Shown: piece by piece, positions 1 through 7,802 of the stretch
Numbering within the stretch: position 1 is the stretch's first letter
Layout: every line of letters starts with the position of its first letter
NCBI RefSeq assembly: GCF_036226765.1
Contig: NZ_CP109017.1
Coordinates: 6,635,001-6,699,000 of the forward strand
Origin: Streptomyces sp. NBC_00670
GTDB taxonomy: Bacteria; Actinomycetota; Actinomycetes; Streptomycetales; Streptomycetaceae
Direction of reading: 5' to 3'
Length of the DNA: 64,000 bases
Program-made: the position numbers and the translations under genes
The notes under the pieces: model-generated
The model's input: the letters and a program-made list of their open reading frames with translations, nothing else
The model's database searches: none
What the model was told of the DNA's origin: nothing

Positions 1-245
1 ACCTCCTCAGCCGCTTCGACGCGATCCTCGCCCCCGCCGCCCCCGGTCCCGCCCCGCACGGCCTGGACGCCACCGGCACCCCGGTCCTCAGCCGCCCCTG
101 GCAACTGCTCGGCCTGCCCGTAGTGACCGTCCCGGGCCACCGCGACCCCGCGGGCATGCCCCTGGGCCTCCAACTCGTCGGCCACCCCGACCGCGTCGGG
201 CGCCTGCTCGGCGTCGCCCGCCTCGCCGAGGAGACCACCCGGTGA
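1..245 (+). CDS. Amidase, C-terminal fragment (cut by window edge)
   Basis: The frame starting at base 3 encodes about 80 residues ending in TGA at 243-245. The fragment contains the typical end of amidase-signature enzymes: a hydrophobic stretch LLGLPVVTVPG, then GMPLGLQLVG and a helix before the stop. These enzymes hydrolyse amide bonds with a Ser-Ser-Lys triad, which lies upstream of the window, so substrate and activity cannot be judged. The stop overlaps the GTG start of the next gene (GTGA), so the two are translationally coupled and probably belong to one catabolic operon. An amidase next to catechol genes could feed an aromatic amide into the pathway, but that is inference. Confidence 0.8.
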   Translation, partial: LLSRFDAILAPAAPGPAPHGLDATGTPVLSRPWQLLGLPVVTVPGHRDPAGMPLGLQLVGHPDRVGRLLGVARLAEETTR

Positions 246-1345
246 AGATCACCGCCATCGAGGCCGTCCCGTACGCCATCCCGTACACCAAACCCCTGCG
301 CTTCGCCAGTGGCGAGGTGCACACCGCCGAGCACGTCCTCGTCCGGGTCCGCACCGACGAGGGGCTGACGGGAGTGGCCGACGCCCCGCCCCGACCGTTC
401 ACCTACGGCGAGACACAGGCCTCCGTCACCGGCGTGATCGAAAAGATCTTCGCCCCGCAGCTCAGGGGTCTGGATGTGTTCGCCCGCGAGCGGGTCCACG
501 CCCGGCTGGACCGTACGGTCGGCAACCCGACGGCCAAGGCCGCCATCGACATGGCCCTGTGGGACATCGCGGGACAGGCACTGCGCCTGTCGGTCACCCG
601 GCTGCTCGGTGGCTGGAGCGACCGGATGCGCGTGGCGCACATGCTCGGCTTCGACACCCCGCCGCGGATGGCCGCGGAGGCGGCACGCATACGGGACACG
701 TACGGCATCACCACCTTCAAGGTGAAGGTCGGCCGCCGCCCCGTCCGCCTCGACCTCGACGTCTGCAAGGCACTGCGCGAGGCACTGGGAACCGAAGCAG
801 AGCTGTACGTGGACGGCAACCGCGGCTGGACCGCCTCGGAGTCGGCCGCGGCCCTGCGTGAACTCGACGGCCTCGGTATCACACTCGCCGAGGAACTGTG
901 CCCCGCCGACGATGTCCTCGGCCGGCGGTGGCTGGTGCGGCGGAGTCCGGTGCCCTTCGTCGCGGACGAGTCCGCCACCACGCCCGCCGAGGTGACCCGC
1001 TCCCTGCTCGACGGGGCCGCGACCGCGATCAGCATCAAGACGGCCCGTACCGGCTTCACCGGTTCCCAGCGCATCCTCCACCAGTGCGAAGGGATGGGCG
1101 CCGAGGTCGTCATGGGCAACCAGATCGACGGCCAGCTCGGCACCGTGTGCTCCGCGGCGTTCGGCGCGGCCCACGCCTCCGCCTCCCGCCGGGCCGGTGA
1201 ACTGTCCAACTTCCTCGACCTGAGCGACGACCTGCTCACCGAACCGATCACCGTCACCGACGGCACGCTGACCGTGCCGGACCGCCCCGGTCTCGGCGTG
1301 GCAATCGACCCGGAGAAGCTCGACCGCTACCGCCAGGACCGTTGA
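242..1345 (+). CDS. catB: Muconate cycloisomerase-like enzyme (enolase superfamily)
   Basis: This 367-residue protein has the full enolase-superfamily layout: an N-terminal capping domain and a barrel carrying the muconate-lactonizing subgroup residues. K160 and K162 (FKVKVG) are the first lysine pair. D191, E217 and D242 are the likely magnesium ligands, in VDGNRGW, LAEELC and FVADES. K266 (ISIK) is the second base. Family knowledge: the enzyme converts cis,cis-muconate to muconolactone, or chloromuconate to a dienelactone. The downstream catechol dioxygenase and muconolactone isomerase support the muconate role. The GTG start overlaps the upstream amidase stop. Another member of this subgroup, such as a dipeptide epimerase, is possible from sequence alone, but the context makes it unlikely. 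Confidence 0.87.
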   Translation: MKITAIEAVPYAIPYTKPLRFASGEVHTAEHVLVRVRTDEGLTGVADAPPRPFTYGETQASVTGVIEKIFAPQLRGLDVFARERVHARLDRTVGNPTAKAAIDMALWDIAGQALRLSVTRLLGGWSDRMRVAHMLGFDTPPRMAAEAARIRDTYGITTFKVKVGRRPVRLDLDVCKALREALGTEAELYVDGNRGWTASESAAALRELDGLGITLAEELCPADDVLGRRWLVRRSPVPFVADESATTPAEVTRSLLDGAATAISIKTARTGFTGSQRILHQCEGMGAEVVMGNQIDGQLGTVCSAAFGAAHASASRRAGELSNFLDLSDDLLTEPITVTDGTLTVPDRPGLGVAIDPEKLDRYRQDR

Positions 1346-1426
1346 GCGTCCGCGCCGCCCTCATCCCGAGAACCGCCACCAACCACTGAGAACACCGCAC
1401 TCGAATGGCAAAGGAGCCACCTCGTC

Positions 1427-2278
1427 ATGACCGACACCACCTTGAAGGCGACCGCCGCCGCCTCCGGAGCCTCCGCCACGGAGCGCTTCCTGACCGACAA
1501 GACCGGCTCACCGTCCCGCACTGCCGACACCGCGCGGGTGAACACGCTGGCGACCGCGGTGATCACGGCCGTGCACGACGTGATCCGCACCCACCGGGCG
1601 ACCTATGAGGAGTACAACGCACTGAAGTCGTGGCTGATCTCCGTCGGGCAGGACGGGGAGTGGCCCCTCTTCCTCGACGTGTGGATCGAGCACGTGGTCG
1701 AGGAGGTCGCCGCCGCCGACCGCAAGGGCAGCAAGGGCACCATCGAGGGCCCGTACTACGTGCCCGGCGCGCCGGCCCTGCCCGGCACCGCCGCCCTGCC
1801 CATGCGGGACGGCGAGCCCGGCACCCCGCTGCTCTTCCAGGGCCAGGTCACCAGCGCCTCCGGTGAGCCGCTGCCCGGCGCCCTGCTGGAGATGTGGCAG
1901 GCCGACGACGACGGACTGTACGCCCAGTTCGCGCCCGGCATCCCGGAGTGGAACCTGCGTGGCACCGTCGTCGCCGACGACCAGGGCGGGTTCGCGGTGA
2001 CCACCGTCCAGCCGGCCCCCTACCAGATCCCCACCGACGGATCCTGCGGCAGGCTCGTCGCCGCCGCCGGATGGCACCCATGGCGCCCCGCGCACCTGCA
2101 CCTGAAGGTCTCCGCACCGGGCCACGAAACCCTCACCACGCAGCTCTACTTCAAGGGCGGCGCCTACGTCGACGACGACGTGGCCTCCGCCGTGAAGCCC
2201 GAACTGGTGCTGGACCCGACCCCCTCGGCGGGCGGCGTCGCCGAGGTCACCTACGACTTCGTCCTCGACAAGGCGTGA
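1427..2278 (+). CDS. catA: Catechol 1,2-dioxygenase (intradiol ring cleavage)
   Basis: The 283-residue protein is an intradiol dioxygenase with the N-terminal helical dimerisation domain of the catechol and hydroxyquinol class (about residues 35-105) and a beta-sandwich catalytic domain. The ferric-iron ligands are visible: a tyrosine in EGPYYVPG (110-111), Y199 in PYQIPTDG, and H223 and H225 in RPAHLHLKV. Known reaction: catechol plus oxygen gives cis,cis-muconate, the substrate of the gene before it. An AAGGAG ribosome site lies about 10 bases before the ATG. It is followed after 6 bases by the muconolactone isomerase gene. Hydroxyquinol 1,2-dioxygenase is the main alternative; the neighbouring isomerase favours catechol. 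Confidence 0.9.
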   Translation: MTDTTLKATAAASGASATERFLTDKTGSPSRTADTARVNTLATAVITAVHDVIRTHRATYEEYNALKSWLISVGQDGEWPLFLDVWIEHVVEEVAAADRKGSKGTIEGPYYVPGAPALPGTAALPMRDGEPGTPLLFQGQVTSASGEPLPGALLEMWQADDDGLYAQFAPGIPEWNLRGTVVADDQGGFAVTTVQPAPYQIPTDGSCGRLVAAAGWHPWRPAHLHLKVSAPGHETLTTQLYFKGGAYVDDDVASAVKPELVLDPTPSAGGVAEVTYDFVLDKA

Positions 2279-2284
2279 CCGGCC

Positions 2285-2563
2285 GTGCTCTTCGCCGTCC
2301 AGATGACCGTCCACCTGCCGCCCGACATGGACGGGGACCTGCGGGAGGCGACACTCGCCGCCGAGAAGGAGTACGCGCAGCGGCTCCAACGCGGCGGTGA
2401 GTGGCTCCACCTGTGGCGCCACGCCGGCCGGTACGCCAACCTCAGCGTCTTCGACGTCACCGACGCCGACCGGCTCAACGACATCCTGTGGGGTCTGCCG
2501 CTCTTTCCCTACATGCACCTCACCGTCCAGCCGCTCGCCCGTCACCCGTCGGCCCTCGGCTGA
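2285..2563 (+). CDS. catC: Muconolactone delta-isomerase
   Basis: This 92-residue protein matches muconolactone isomerase in length and pattern. It opens MLFAVQMTVHLP, a helix containing AAEKEYAQRLQRGGEWLHLW follows, and the C-terminal part has the WGLPLFPYMHLTVQPL stretch typical of the family. The enzyme moves the double bond of muconolactone to give beta-ketoadipate enol-lactone, the step after the cycloisomerase, and acts as a cytosolic decamer. It begins 6 bases after the dioxygenase stop, so it shares the transcript. Later steps of the beta-ketoadipate pathway are not in the window. Confidence 0.93.
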   Translation: MLFAVQMTVHLPPDMDGDLREATLAAEKEYAQRLQRGGEWLHLWRHAGRYANLSVFDVTDADRLNDILWGLPLFPYMHLTVQPLARHPSALG

Positions 2564-2674
2564 CGGGCAGGGCCGCTCGCGGTCTCATCGTGCGCCTACC
2601 TTCGCCACAGGTGCGGAACAGCTTTCGTCCGCACAGTGGTGGTGTTCGCGCCGCAAAGAGTGAGGGAAGTACCG

Positions 2675-3676
2675 ATGGGCCGAGTGCCGAAAGCTGATCA
2701 GACGCCCGAAGGGCCGGCATACGAAGGGCGACCGCTCGCCCGTCCGAACGAGGACGTGGTGGATCAGGGCGCCGGTTTCGATGTGAGGACCCTTCTCACA
2801 CGGAGGCGGTGGCTGGGCCTCGTCGGGGCCGGGGTGAGTTCCGTCGCGCTCGCCGCCTGTTCCGCGGGTGAGGCGATGACCACCCGCGTGGCTTCGTCGG
2901 CGAGCGGATCGGCCGGCTCCGGTACCTCGGACGGAGAGATCCCGGAGGAGACCAACGGGCCGTACCCGGCCGACGGCACGAACGACGTCAACATCCTCGA
3001 GCGGTCGGGCATCGTGCGCAGTGACATCACCTCGAGTCTCGACGGAGGGACGACCGTCGAGGGTGTGCCGCTCACCCTCACGTTCACGGTCACCGACATG
3101 GCCAACGACGATGCCGCGTTCGAGGGCGTCGCGGTATACGTGTGGCAGTGTGACGCGCAGGGTCTGTACTCGATGTACTCCGAGGGCGTCGAGAACGAGA
3201 CGTACCTGCGAGGGGTGCAGATCGCCGACGCGGAGGGCCGGGTGACGTTCAAGACCATCGTGCCCGGCTGCTACACCGGACGTTGGCCGCACCTCCACTT
3301 CGAGGTCTATCCCGACGCCGATTCCGCGACCGACGTCACCAACGCCCTCGCGACGTCCCAGCTGGCCCTGCCCGCCGACATGCTCGCCGAGGTCTACGCC
3401 CTTGACGGCTACTCCGGGTCCACGAAGAACCTCGAGGGCGTGGGCACCAAGATCTCCGACGACGACATCTTCGCCGAAGGAGACTGGAAGCTTCAGACGC
3501 CTACGGTCTCCGGGGACGTCGACTCCGGCTACACCGCGAAGCTGACCGTCGCGGTCGACACGACCACCGAGCCGACCCGTGGCGGGGACGGCGGTGGTCA
3601 GCCGCCCAACGGCACCCCGCCCAACGGCACGCCGCCGAGCGGGACACCGTCCGCCACAGCGGGACAGTCGGCCTGA
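2675..3676 (+). CDS. Exported (Tat, lipoprotein) intradiol ring-cleavage dioxygenase
   Basis: The 333-residue product begins with a charged leader and a twin-arginine signal (TRRRWLGLVGAG, residues 42-53) ending in a lipobox with Cys62 (ALAAC). It should therefore be exported folded and anchored outside the membrane. The catalytic part is an intradiol dioxygenase without the helical dimerisation domain. It keeps the family tyrosine region (ETNGPYPADG), the VWQCDAQGLYS core and the iron-binding WPHLHFEV pair of histidines. A Pro/Gly/Thr-rich tail follows. Start chosen at ATG 2675 because GAGGGAAG precedes it; an upstream in-frame start at 2636 would add 13 residues with no ribosome site. Known relatives in Streptomyces act on extracellular catechols from plant material. 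Its place beside cytosolic catechol genes suggests linked aromatic breakdown. Confidence 0.85.
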   Translation: MGRVPKADQTPEGPAYEGRPLARPNEDVVDQGAGFDVRTLLTRRRWLGLVGAGVSSVALAACSAGEAMTTRVASSASGSAGSGTSDGEIPEETNGPYPADGTNDVNILERSGIVRSDITSSLDGGTTVEGVPLTLTFTVTDMANDDAAFEGVAVYVWQCDAQGLYSMYSEGVENETYLRGVQIADAEGRVTFKTIVPGCYTGRWPHLHFEVYPDADSATDVTNALATSQLALPADMLAEVYALDGYSGSTKNLEGVGTKISDDDIFAEGDWKLQTPTVSGDVDSGYTAKLTVAVDTTTEPTRGGDGGGQPPNGTPPNGTPPSGTPSATAGQSA

Positions 3677-3809
3677 GTAACGCCACTCGCGGCTGGCCGG
3701 GACACGACGCGACCACACACGCGTCGTCTCCCGGACCGGCTGTGGGCGGCACACGTGTCGTACGGGGGACAGCAGGTGGCGTCGGCCTGGGTGAGCCGGT
3801 CAGGCTCGT

Positions 3810-4100
3810 CGAGGTTCAGGAACGGAAGTAGCGGCCGTGCGCGCCGCTCGCCTCGACCAGCAGCGGGTACTGGTCAGTTCGCCGGGAGCAATGCTCAGGA
3901 CCTGTGGATCGGCCTCGGGACGCGCGGAATGACCTCGGTGCCCGGGTACCGGAAGCCGTGCCGGGTGAACTCGTGCTCGCCCGTGGCGATCGGCACCAGG
4001 CCCAGGTCGCGCAGCATCGCGTGGCCGACGAGGTCGTCGGAAATGAGCGGCTCCTCGGTCCAGGCCACGCAGGCCCTGCCTCCCCGCCACCAATGAAGCG
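3810..4100 (-). pseudogene. Remnant of an enolase-superfamily (sugar-acid dehydratase-like) gene
   Basis: On the minus strand, one frame reads ACVAWTEEPLISDDLVG followed by VPIATGEHEFTRHGFR. That is the metal-ligand Glu region and the GEH/GEN-type strand of mandelate-racemase-like acid sugar dehydratases. The match stops abruptly after GFR; the following residues and the other two minus frames show only short fragments with no barrel end. No plausible start or full domain is present. I read this as a decayed gene with an internal deletion and frame loss. It is a different subgroup from the muconate cycloisomerase upstream, so it is not a simple local duplicate. Confidence 0.45.
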
Positions 4101-4129
4101 GGGCTCGCCCACTGGAGACGTACCGCGGC

Positions 4130-4172
4130 TGACCGCTCCCCCCCGGCATGCGCGCCGGGGGGGGAGCGGTCA
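4130..4172. terminator. Strong bidirectional hairpin terminator
   Basis: An almost perfect inverted repeat: the arms TGACCGCTCCCCCCC-GGC and GCC-GGGGGGGGAGCGGTCA flank a 6-base loop. One arm has 7 C and the other 8 G. It lies between the rightward aromatic operon and the leftward ABC transporter operon, so it can end transcription from both sides. No T-run is present, as is common in Streptomyces. Confidence 0.8.
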
Positions 4173-4319
4173 ACTGAGTGGGAATTAGTGCTCCGACGGC
4201 GAGAGGGGTCCGTGCTGGTTCTGCCGGCCCGGGGCGTGCCCGCCCGGGGACGGGAACCGCGGAGTGCGCCGACGCTGTGAAGGCCGTGGCTGCGAGCTAT
4301 TCGCGTGCCGCCGCCAGAG

Positions 4320-6140
4320 CTATTCGCGTGCCGCCGCCAGCGAGATCGGCGCGGGGCGGGTGACGCTGAGGCTGGTCCACACGCTCGCCGCGCCGACGAC
4401 GAGGAACGCGCCGAGGACGGTCAGCCAGGTGATGCCCCACGGCATCACCAGCGTGCCGGAGACCCCGCTGACACCGATCAGTGCGGCCAGTGCCGCCAGC
4501 CAGCCCAGCAGCACACCGGTGACGGCGACGACGGCCGCCTCGAGCAACGCGCTGCCGACGACCTGTCCGCGGCTGAAGCCGGTGAGGCGTGCCACGGCGA
4601 ACTCGCGGCGGCGTTCCCCGGCCGCGATGACGATCGCGTTCACCAGGGCGATCACGGCGTAGACCGAGCCCAGGCCCATGATCGCCTTCATGACTCCGGA
4701 GTTGAGGGTGTCCTGTGCGTGGTCGCTCTGCGCGATGTACGCGTCGAGGGACGAGACCGGCCGCGGCAGGGTGGACGCGACGGCGACCCGATCGGCGTCC
4801 GGCCGGAGCCGCACGAGGGACCGCGCGGTGCCGAGCGCGGACGACGGGACCAGGTCGTGGGGCAGCAGGTATTCCGGGCCACCGTTGAGTTTCGGCGGGA
4901 GCACGGCCACCACGCGCACGGTGAGCGTCTTTCCGCCCGCCCGGATGCCCACGGTCGAGCCGAGTGTTCCGCCCGCCGCCGCGACCGTGGCGCCGTGCAG
5001 GTCGGCGTACGAGCCCGCGACCAGAGGCAGCCGGTGCACCCGCTGGTATGCGGCCGGGTCGACGGCGAGCGCCTCCACCTCGTCGGTCTCGCTGTCGGTG
5101 TCGCCGCCGTAGTGCGTGACGGTGGTGGCCTCGACGGACAGGGAGTACTCGTTCGACACGGCCGCGACACCCGGTGTGCCGGGTGCGACCGGTCCGGCGG
5201 CGACGAGGTCGGCGTGCAGGTCGTCGGCCAGTTGGCGCCGTGCGCCTGCGGACAGCGTGTCGAACGTGCCGGCCAGCCCGATCGCGAGTGCCACCAGGAC
5301 GAGCAGCGGTGCGGCGGTGGACGCGCTGCGGCGGACGCCGTCGCGCAGGTTGGCCCGCGCGAGCGAGCCGAGCGGGGTACGGCCGGCGAGGCTCGCGGTG
5401 AGCCTTCCGACCAGCGGCACGACGACCGGGCTGAGTGCGCTGAGGCCGAGCGCGAGGGCGACCGTGGAGTTGACCGCCAGCGGGATGGCCCCGTTGGGAC
5501 TGTCGACGGCCGTCGCGATCGACATGAGGACGATCCCCACGACGAACAGCGAGATCCCGAGGAACCAGCGGGAGCCGGTCATCACCCTCGCGGCGGCGCC
5601 GGTCTCCCGCAGCGCCTCCAGCGGGCGCACGCGAGAGGCCCGCCGCGACGCGGCGAGCACCCCGGCCTGTGCGACGCCGATGCCGATCCCCGCGGAGACC
5701 CACAGGACCCAGCCGTGCCAGGCGGCGCCGAACGAACCGGGCAGGAAGCCGAGGCTCGTGAGCAGCGACGTCTGCGCGCTCATCACGACCGCTCCGGCCG
5801 GTATCCCGAGGACGGTGCCGAGGACGCCGAGCAGAAGCGCCTCGGACAGCAGCAGCCGCCGGATCTGGCCGCGGCTGCCGCCGACGAGGCGCAGCAGCGC
5901 GAGGTCGCGGCGGCGCTGGGCGATGGTGAAGGCGAACGTCGAGCTGACGATGAAGACGGCGAGGAACGACGACACCCCCAGCGACATCCCGAGGACGGCG
6001 ATCGCCTCCCCGTACTTTCCGGCGGAGGCGACGATCAGCAGCGACGACTGCACGATCGCGACGCCGAGCGCGACGGTGACGACGGCGCCGATGAACAGGT
6101 GCCAGCGTTCCCGGAAGGTGGCGAAGGACAGGGTGAGCAT
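4320..6140 (-). CDS. ABC transporter permease, FtsX/MacB type
   Basis: The 606-residue membrane protein starts with a short cytosolic helix and a first membrane segment (residues about 15-35). Two FtsX-type groups of membrane helices follow, with an extracytoplasmic domain near the middle to C-terminal third, as in duplicated MacB/LolC-like permeases of actinobacteria. Its ATG overlaps the TGA of the ATPase gene (TGATG), showing translational coupling. Such pairs export peptides, antibiotics or lipids, or act mechanically on the envelope; the substrate cannot be inferred. The stop codon lies inside a perfect 23-base tandem duplication (4295-4340). Confidence 0.85.
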   Translation of the reverse strand: MLTLSFATFRERWHLFIGAVVTVALGVAIVQSSLLIVASAGKYGEAIAVLGMSLGVSSFLAVFIVSSTFAFTIAQRRRDLALLRLVGGSRGQIRRLLLSEALLLGVLGTVLGIPAGAVVMSAQTSLLTSLGFLPGSFGAAWHGWVLWVSAGIGIGVAQAGVLAASRRASRVRPLEALRETGAAARVMTGSRWFLGISLFVVGIVLMSIATAVDSPNGAIPLAVNSTVALALGLSALSPVVVPLVGRLTASLAGRTPLGSLARANLRDGVRRSASTAAPLLVLVALAIGLAGTFDTLSAGARRQLADDLHADLVAAGPVAPGTPGVAAVSNEYSLSVEATTVTHYGGDTDSETDEVEALAVDPAAYQRVHRLPLVAGSYADLHGATVAAAGGTLGSTVGIRAGGKTLTVRVVAVLPPKLNGGPEYLLPHDLVPSSALGTARSLVRLRPDADRVAVASTLPRPVSSLDAYIAQSDHAQDTLNSGVMKAIMGLGSVYAVIALVNAIVIAAGERRREFAVARLTGFSRGQVVGSALLEAAVVAVTGVLLGWLAALAALIGVSGVSGTLVMPWGITWLTVLGAFLVVGAASVWTSLSVTRPAPISLAAARE

Positions 6141-6901
6141 CAGACCTCCAGTTCCGCGAGCCGGTCGGCGACCTCGCGTACCGAGGGACGGACGAGACGG
6201 TCGACGAGGCGCCCGTCGCGGAGGAAGACGACGGAGTCGGCGGCGGCCGCGGCGGCCGGGTCGTGGGTGACCATGACGATCGTCTGCTCCGAGACGTCGA
6301 CCATCGAGCGCAGGAGTGCGAGCACGGTCCGTGCGGACCGGGAGTCGAGCGCGCCCGTCGGTTCGTCGGCGAACAGGACCGCGGGGTGTGTGATCATGGC
6401 GCGCGCGAGCGCGACGCGTTGCTGCTGACCGCCGGAGAGTTCCCGGGGCCGATGGCGCAGCCGCTCGCCGAGCCCGACGTCGGTGAGGACGGCACGGACG
6501 TCCTTGACGGACACCTTGCGGCCGGCCAGCCGCAGCGGCAGGGCGACGTTCTGCTCGGCGGTGAGGGAGCCGATGAGGTTGAAGCTCTGGAACACGAAGC
6601 CGATCTCCCCGCGCCGCAGCCGGGTCAGCTCCTGTTCGGAAGCGGTGGCGAGATCGCGCTCGCCGAGAAGGACCTGCCCGCCGGTGGGGCGCTCGAGGCC
6701 GGCCGCGCAGTGCAGGAGGGTGGACTTGCCGGATCCGGACGGTCCCATCACGGCGGTCCACGTGCCGCGCGCGAAGCCGATGTCGACTCCGTCGAGAGCG
6801 CGGACGCGTGCCTGTTTGCTGCCGTACTCCCGGACCACGCCACGGAGTGAGACGGCCGTGTCCGTGTGCTTCTGAAGGAGGGTCATCGTGTCTTCGCTCA
6901 T
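6140..6901 (-). CDS. ABC transporter ATP-binding protein, MacB/LolD type
   Basis: The 253-residue ATPase has Walker A GPSGSGKST (residues 53-61), a Q-loop in VFQSFNLIGSLTAEQNV, the signature LSGGQQQRVALARAM, Walker B AVLFADEPTGALDS and an H-loop VTHD. The EPTGALD wording is typical of the MacB/LolD/FtsE-like group that partners FtsX-type permeases, which is the next gene. The start at 6901 has only a weak GAGAG upstream; a second in-frame ATG at 6886 is possible. A TetR-family gene lies 169 bases upstream in the same direction and may control or share the transcript. Confidence 0.88.
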   Translation of the reverse strand: MSEDTMTLLQKHTDTAVSLRGVVREYGSKQARVRALDGVDIGFARGTWTAVMGPSGSGKSTLLHCAAGLERPTGGQVLLGERDLATASEQELTRLRRGEIGFVFQSFNLIGSLTAEQNVALPLRLAGRKVSVKDVRAVLTDVGLGERLRHRPRELSGGQQQRVALARAMITHPAVLFADEPTGALDSRSARTVLALLRSMVDVSEQTIVMVTHDPAAAAAADSVVFLRDGRLVDRLVRPSVREVADRLAELEV

Positions 6902-7070
6902 CTCTCGTCGGTAGTGGAGAACCTACGGACGAGTCCGCTCCCGCACGTCACCCGGCGGTGGACAATCTCCCGTAGCTCGCACGGGGGACGCACTCGGGCA
7001 GGAGCGTTCACGAGCCGGACGTGGGATGCCTCGTGCTCCGTCCCGGCTCCGCGCAGCGCGGCCTGGAATG

Positions 7071-7661
7071 TCAGTCGCTCGCGGCGAGGGTTCGGGCCAG
7101 TGCGTCGAGGGTCACGTCGACGATGGTGTGCAGCTGGTCCGTGGTCGTGCCGGCTCGGCTCATCAGGGCGAGGGACTGGTTCACGGCCGCGAGGTGGGTG
7201 GCGTGGGAGTCGGCCGCCCCGTCGTCGAGCCGGCCGGCCTTCAGGGCGGCGCGCAGCCGGGTGTGCTGGAAGCCGATCGCCTCGCGGGCGCGTGCCGCGA
7301 CCTTCGCGCTCAGCGCCGGGGTCGCCATGACGGTCTGGGCCACCAGGCAGCCGTCGGGCAGAGTGGGGTCCGCGATGCGTTCCAGGGTGACGTCGAAGAA
7401 CGCCCGCGCGGCTGCCAGGGGTTGGCCGGCGGCGCGGGACAACGCGGCGTCGTACAAGTCTCCGTAGCGCGTGGTGTAGCGCTCCAGGCAGCGCAGGAAC
7501 AGCGTGTCCTTGTCGCCGAGCGAGGAGTAGATCGAGCTGCGGTTCAGTCCGGTCGCCCTGGACAGGTCGTCCACCGACGTGTCCGCGTAGCCGGACCGCC
7601 AGAACTGGAGCATCGCGGCGTCGAGTGCCATGTCGACGTCGAACTGCTTCTTGCCTGCCAC
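7071..7661 (-). CDS. TetR-family transcriptional regulator
   Basis: This 196-residue protein has an N-terminal helix-turn-helix (about residues 28-55, TSVDDLSRATGLNRSSIYSSLGDKDTLF in two pieces) and an all-helical ligand domain. The C-terminal part contains the DGCLVAQTVM-type segment seen in the AcrR/YcdC-like subgroup. It is divergent from the alpha/beta hydrolase gene, with 141 bases between them that contain the palindrome TGAACGGTTCA. It probably represses that gene and itself, and perhaps the ABC exporter downstream. The inducer is unknown. Confidence 0.88.
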   Translation of the reverse strand: MAGKKQFDVDMALDAAMLQFWRSGYADTSVDDLSRATGLNRSSIYSSLGDKDTLFLRCLERYTTRYGDLYDAALSRAAGQPLAAARAFFDVTLERIADPTLPDGCLVAQTVMATPALSAKVAARAREAIGFQHTRLRAALKAGRLDDGAADSHATHLAAVNQSLALMSRAGTTTDQLHTIVDVTLDALARTLAASD

Positions 7662-7731
7662 TCGGCCTCGCCGTCCTCTTCTTTCCCTTTTTCCTTCGCC
7701 TCCCTGGTGGAGTCATTCTCCCATCCTGAAC

Positions 7732-7742
7732 TGAACGGTTCA
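7732..7742. promoter_or_regulatory. Candidate TetR operator
   Basis: TGAACGGTTCA is an odd-length perfect palindrome in the divergent promoter region between the TetR gene and the hydrolase gene. Its place fits an operator shared by both promoters. This is short, so chance occurrence is possible. Confidence 0.4.
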
Positions 7743-7802
7743 AGATGGGGTACGGTGAGGACATCACCGGCGACATCCGCGTGCACCAGTGGAGGAGAAT
7801 TC

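Noticed and set aside
3895..4173. The 92-codon minus-strand frame as an intact gene
   Set aside because: Only part of it matches a family, its start overlaps the terminator hairpin, and the match breaks off inside a barrel motif; a remnant fits better.
3677..4319. Other genes in the gap between the dioxygenase and the ABC permease
   Set aside because: Apart from the dehydratase remnant and the hairpin, no frame shows a ribosome site with a recognisable product.
6902..7070. An imperfect palindrome (GTAGTGGAGAACCTAC) before the ABC ATPase as an operator
   Set aside because: The symmetry is partial and no second copy is visible, so it cannot be told from chance.
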